This document shows positions 63,772-64,000 of a stretch of DNA of 64,000 bases, one piece after another. The translations under genes were made by a program, and so were the position numbers. The stretch is from Pseudopyrenochaeta lycopersici. Taxonomy: Eukaryota > Ascomycota > Dothideomycetes > Pleosporales > Pseudopyrenochaetaceae. Under the pieces are notes generated by a model that ran no database searches, was not told where the DNA came from, and saw only the letters and a program-made list of their open reading frames with translations. Within the stretch, counting starts at the first letter, position 1. The number at the start of each line of letters is the position of its first letter. Location: positions 36,435-100,434 of the forward strand of contig NHZP01000089.1 of NCBI GenBank assembly GCA_003313425.1, in the 5' to 3' direction.

Positions 63772-63851
63772 ATGGGTTACACTACATCACGTAAGTATGG
63801 GTATGGCCGGAAGGGGCGCTATTCAGGCTATTCGGCCAAAGCGAAGCCTGG
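63772..63851 (+). pseudogene. unit 12 gene, cut off by the telomere
   Basis: ATG 63772 then GGTTACACTACATCAC and a GTAAGT donor-like hexamer at 63791. The frame reaches telomeric repeats after about 27 codons. Only the first codons of a cassette gene remain. Confidence 0.5.
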
Positions 63852-64000
63852 TTAGGGTTAGGGTTAGGGTTAGGGTTAGGGTTAGGGTTAGGGTTAGGGT
63901 TAGGGTTAGGGTTAGGGTTAGGGTTAGGGTTAGGGTTAGGGTTAGGGTTAGGGTTAGGGTTAGGGTTAGGTTAGGGTTAGGGTTAGGGTTAGGGTTAGGG
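63852..64000 (+). repeat. telomere
   Basis: About 25 tandem TTAGGG repeats to the end of the window, with one TTAGG variant at 63966-63970. The G-rich strand runs 5' to 3' outward, as expected for a right chromosome end. Confidence 0.98.

Larger units (their letters stand above)
44507..63851 (+). repeat. subtelomeric array of 13 RNA+protein cassettes, 1.58-kb period
   Basis: The landmark CCTTTCACTAGAAAGTTG occurs at 44507, 46099, 47668, 49241, 50814, 52392, 53966, 55544, 57135, 58703, 60286, 61883 and 63464, giving spacings of 1568-1597 bp. I call these units 0-12. In each, a structured segment of about 290-310 nt is followed by a TATA/CACGGAGTGTG promoter and a protein gene. Then comes a conserved 150-200-bp module preceding the next landmark. 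Module A (AAGGGTGTG..CCCTT hairpin, GGATGGAACA, GGCTAAGTCC) precedes units 1, 2, 3, 5, 6, 8, 10, 11 and 12, partly degenerate at 3, 8 and 11. Module B (GTGTGGCGCAAAAAGAAGTT, TGTGCGCAGTTTAGCG) precedes units 4, 7 and 9. Between a gene's stop and the next module lie 100-450 bp of T/G-rich DNA with nothing recognisable. All units point at the telomere. No RIP decay. Confidence 0.9.

Overview
The window is the end of a chromosome of a filamentous ascomycete (Pezizomycotina). It finishes at position 64000 in an uninterrupted run of TTAGGG repeats starting at 63852. Genes have short introns with GTAAGT/CTAAC/CAG signals. Older repeats are full of C-to-T and G-to-A decay in which CAA/CAG became TAA/TAG and TGG became TAG, the pattern of repeat-induced point mutation (RIP). 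I cannot name the species. All positions and splice sites were counted by hand and may be off by a few bases.

Layout from left to right. (1) 1-17 kb: one intact gene, a SPX-EXS (Syg1/XPR1-type) phosphate transporter at 3542-6075. Four decayed metabolic genes follow: an acyltransferase, a P450, a BBE-type FAD oxidase and a CYP505-type P450-reductase, which together look like a fossil secondary-metabolite cluster. (2) 17.1-23.0 kb: a RIP-decayed hAT transposon with an 8-bp target duplication. It carries a transposase relic, an unknown second gene relic and, unexpectedly, a histone H3-like gene relic. (3) 23.1-38.7 kb: three Ty3/Gypsy retrotransposons nested inside one another. The innermost (31246-36477) has identical LTRs and nearly intact gag and pol. 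(4) 39.0-43.5 kb: a decayed telomere-linked RecQ-like helicase (TLH) gene, then an AT-rich minisatellite.

(5) 44.5-63.85 kb is the most unusual part. It is a tandem array of 13 units spaced 1568-1597 bp apart, all pointing at the telomere, starting directly after an internal telomeric repeat. Each unit has a highly structured non-coding segment of about 290-310 nt. Its stems are preserved by compensatory changes between copies, so it is very probably an RNA. A TATA/initiator promoter and a fast-diverging protein gene follow. Most of these proteins belong to one family that I do not recognise. It has a shared phase-1 intron, a W-W-x-T-K-E-S-G motif and a CxC-x5-CxxC cysteine cluster, and some members carry an N-terminal F-box-like domain. 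Units 4 and 6 carry different genes in the same slot.

How the parts work together: the outer 20 kb looks like a specialised subtelomeric domain. Repeating RNA+protein cassettes have kept a fixed period and an RNA fold while the proteins diversified, and have escaped the RIP that destroyed the transposons next to them. The last promoter, at 63714, points straight into the telomere and could drive a telomeric-repeat transcript.
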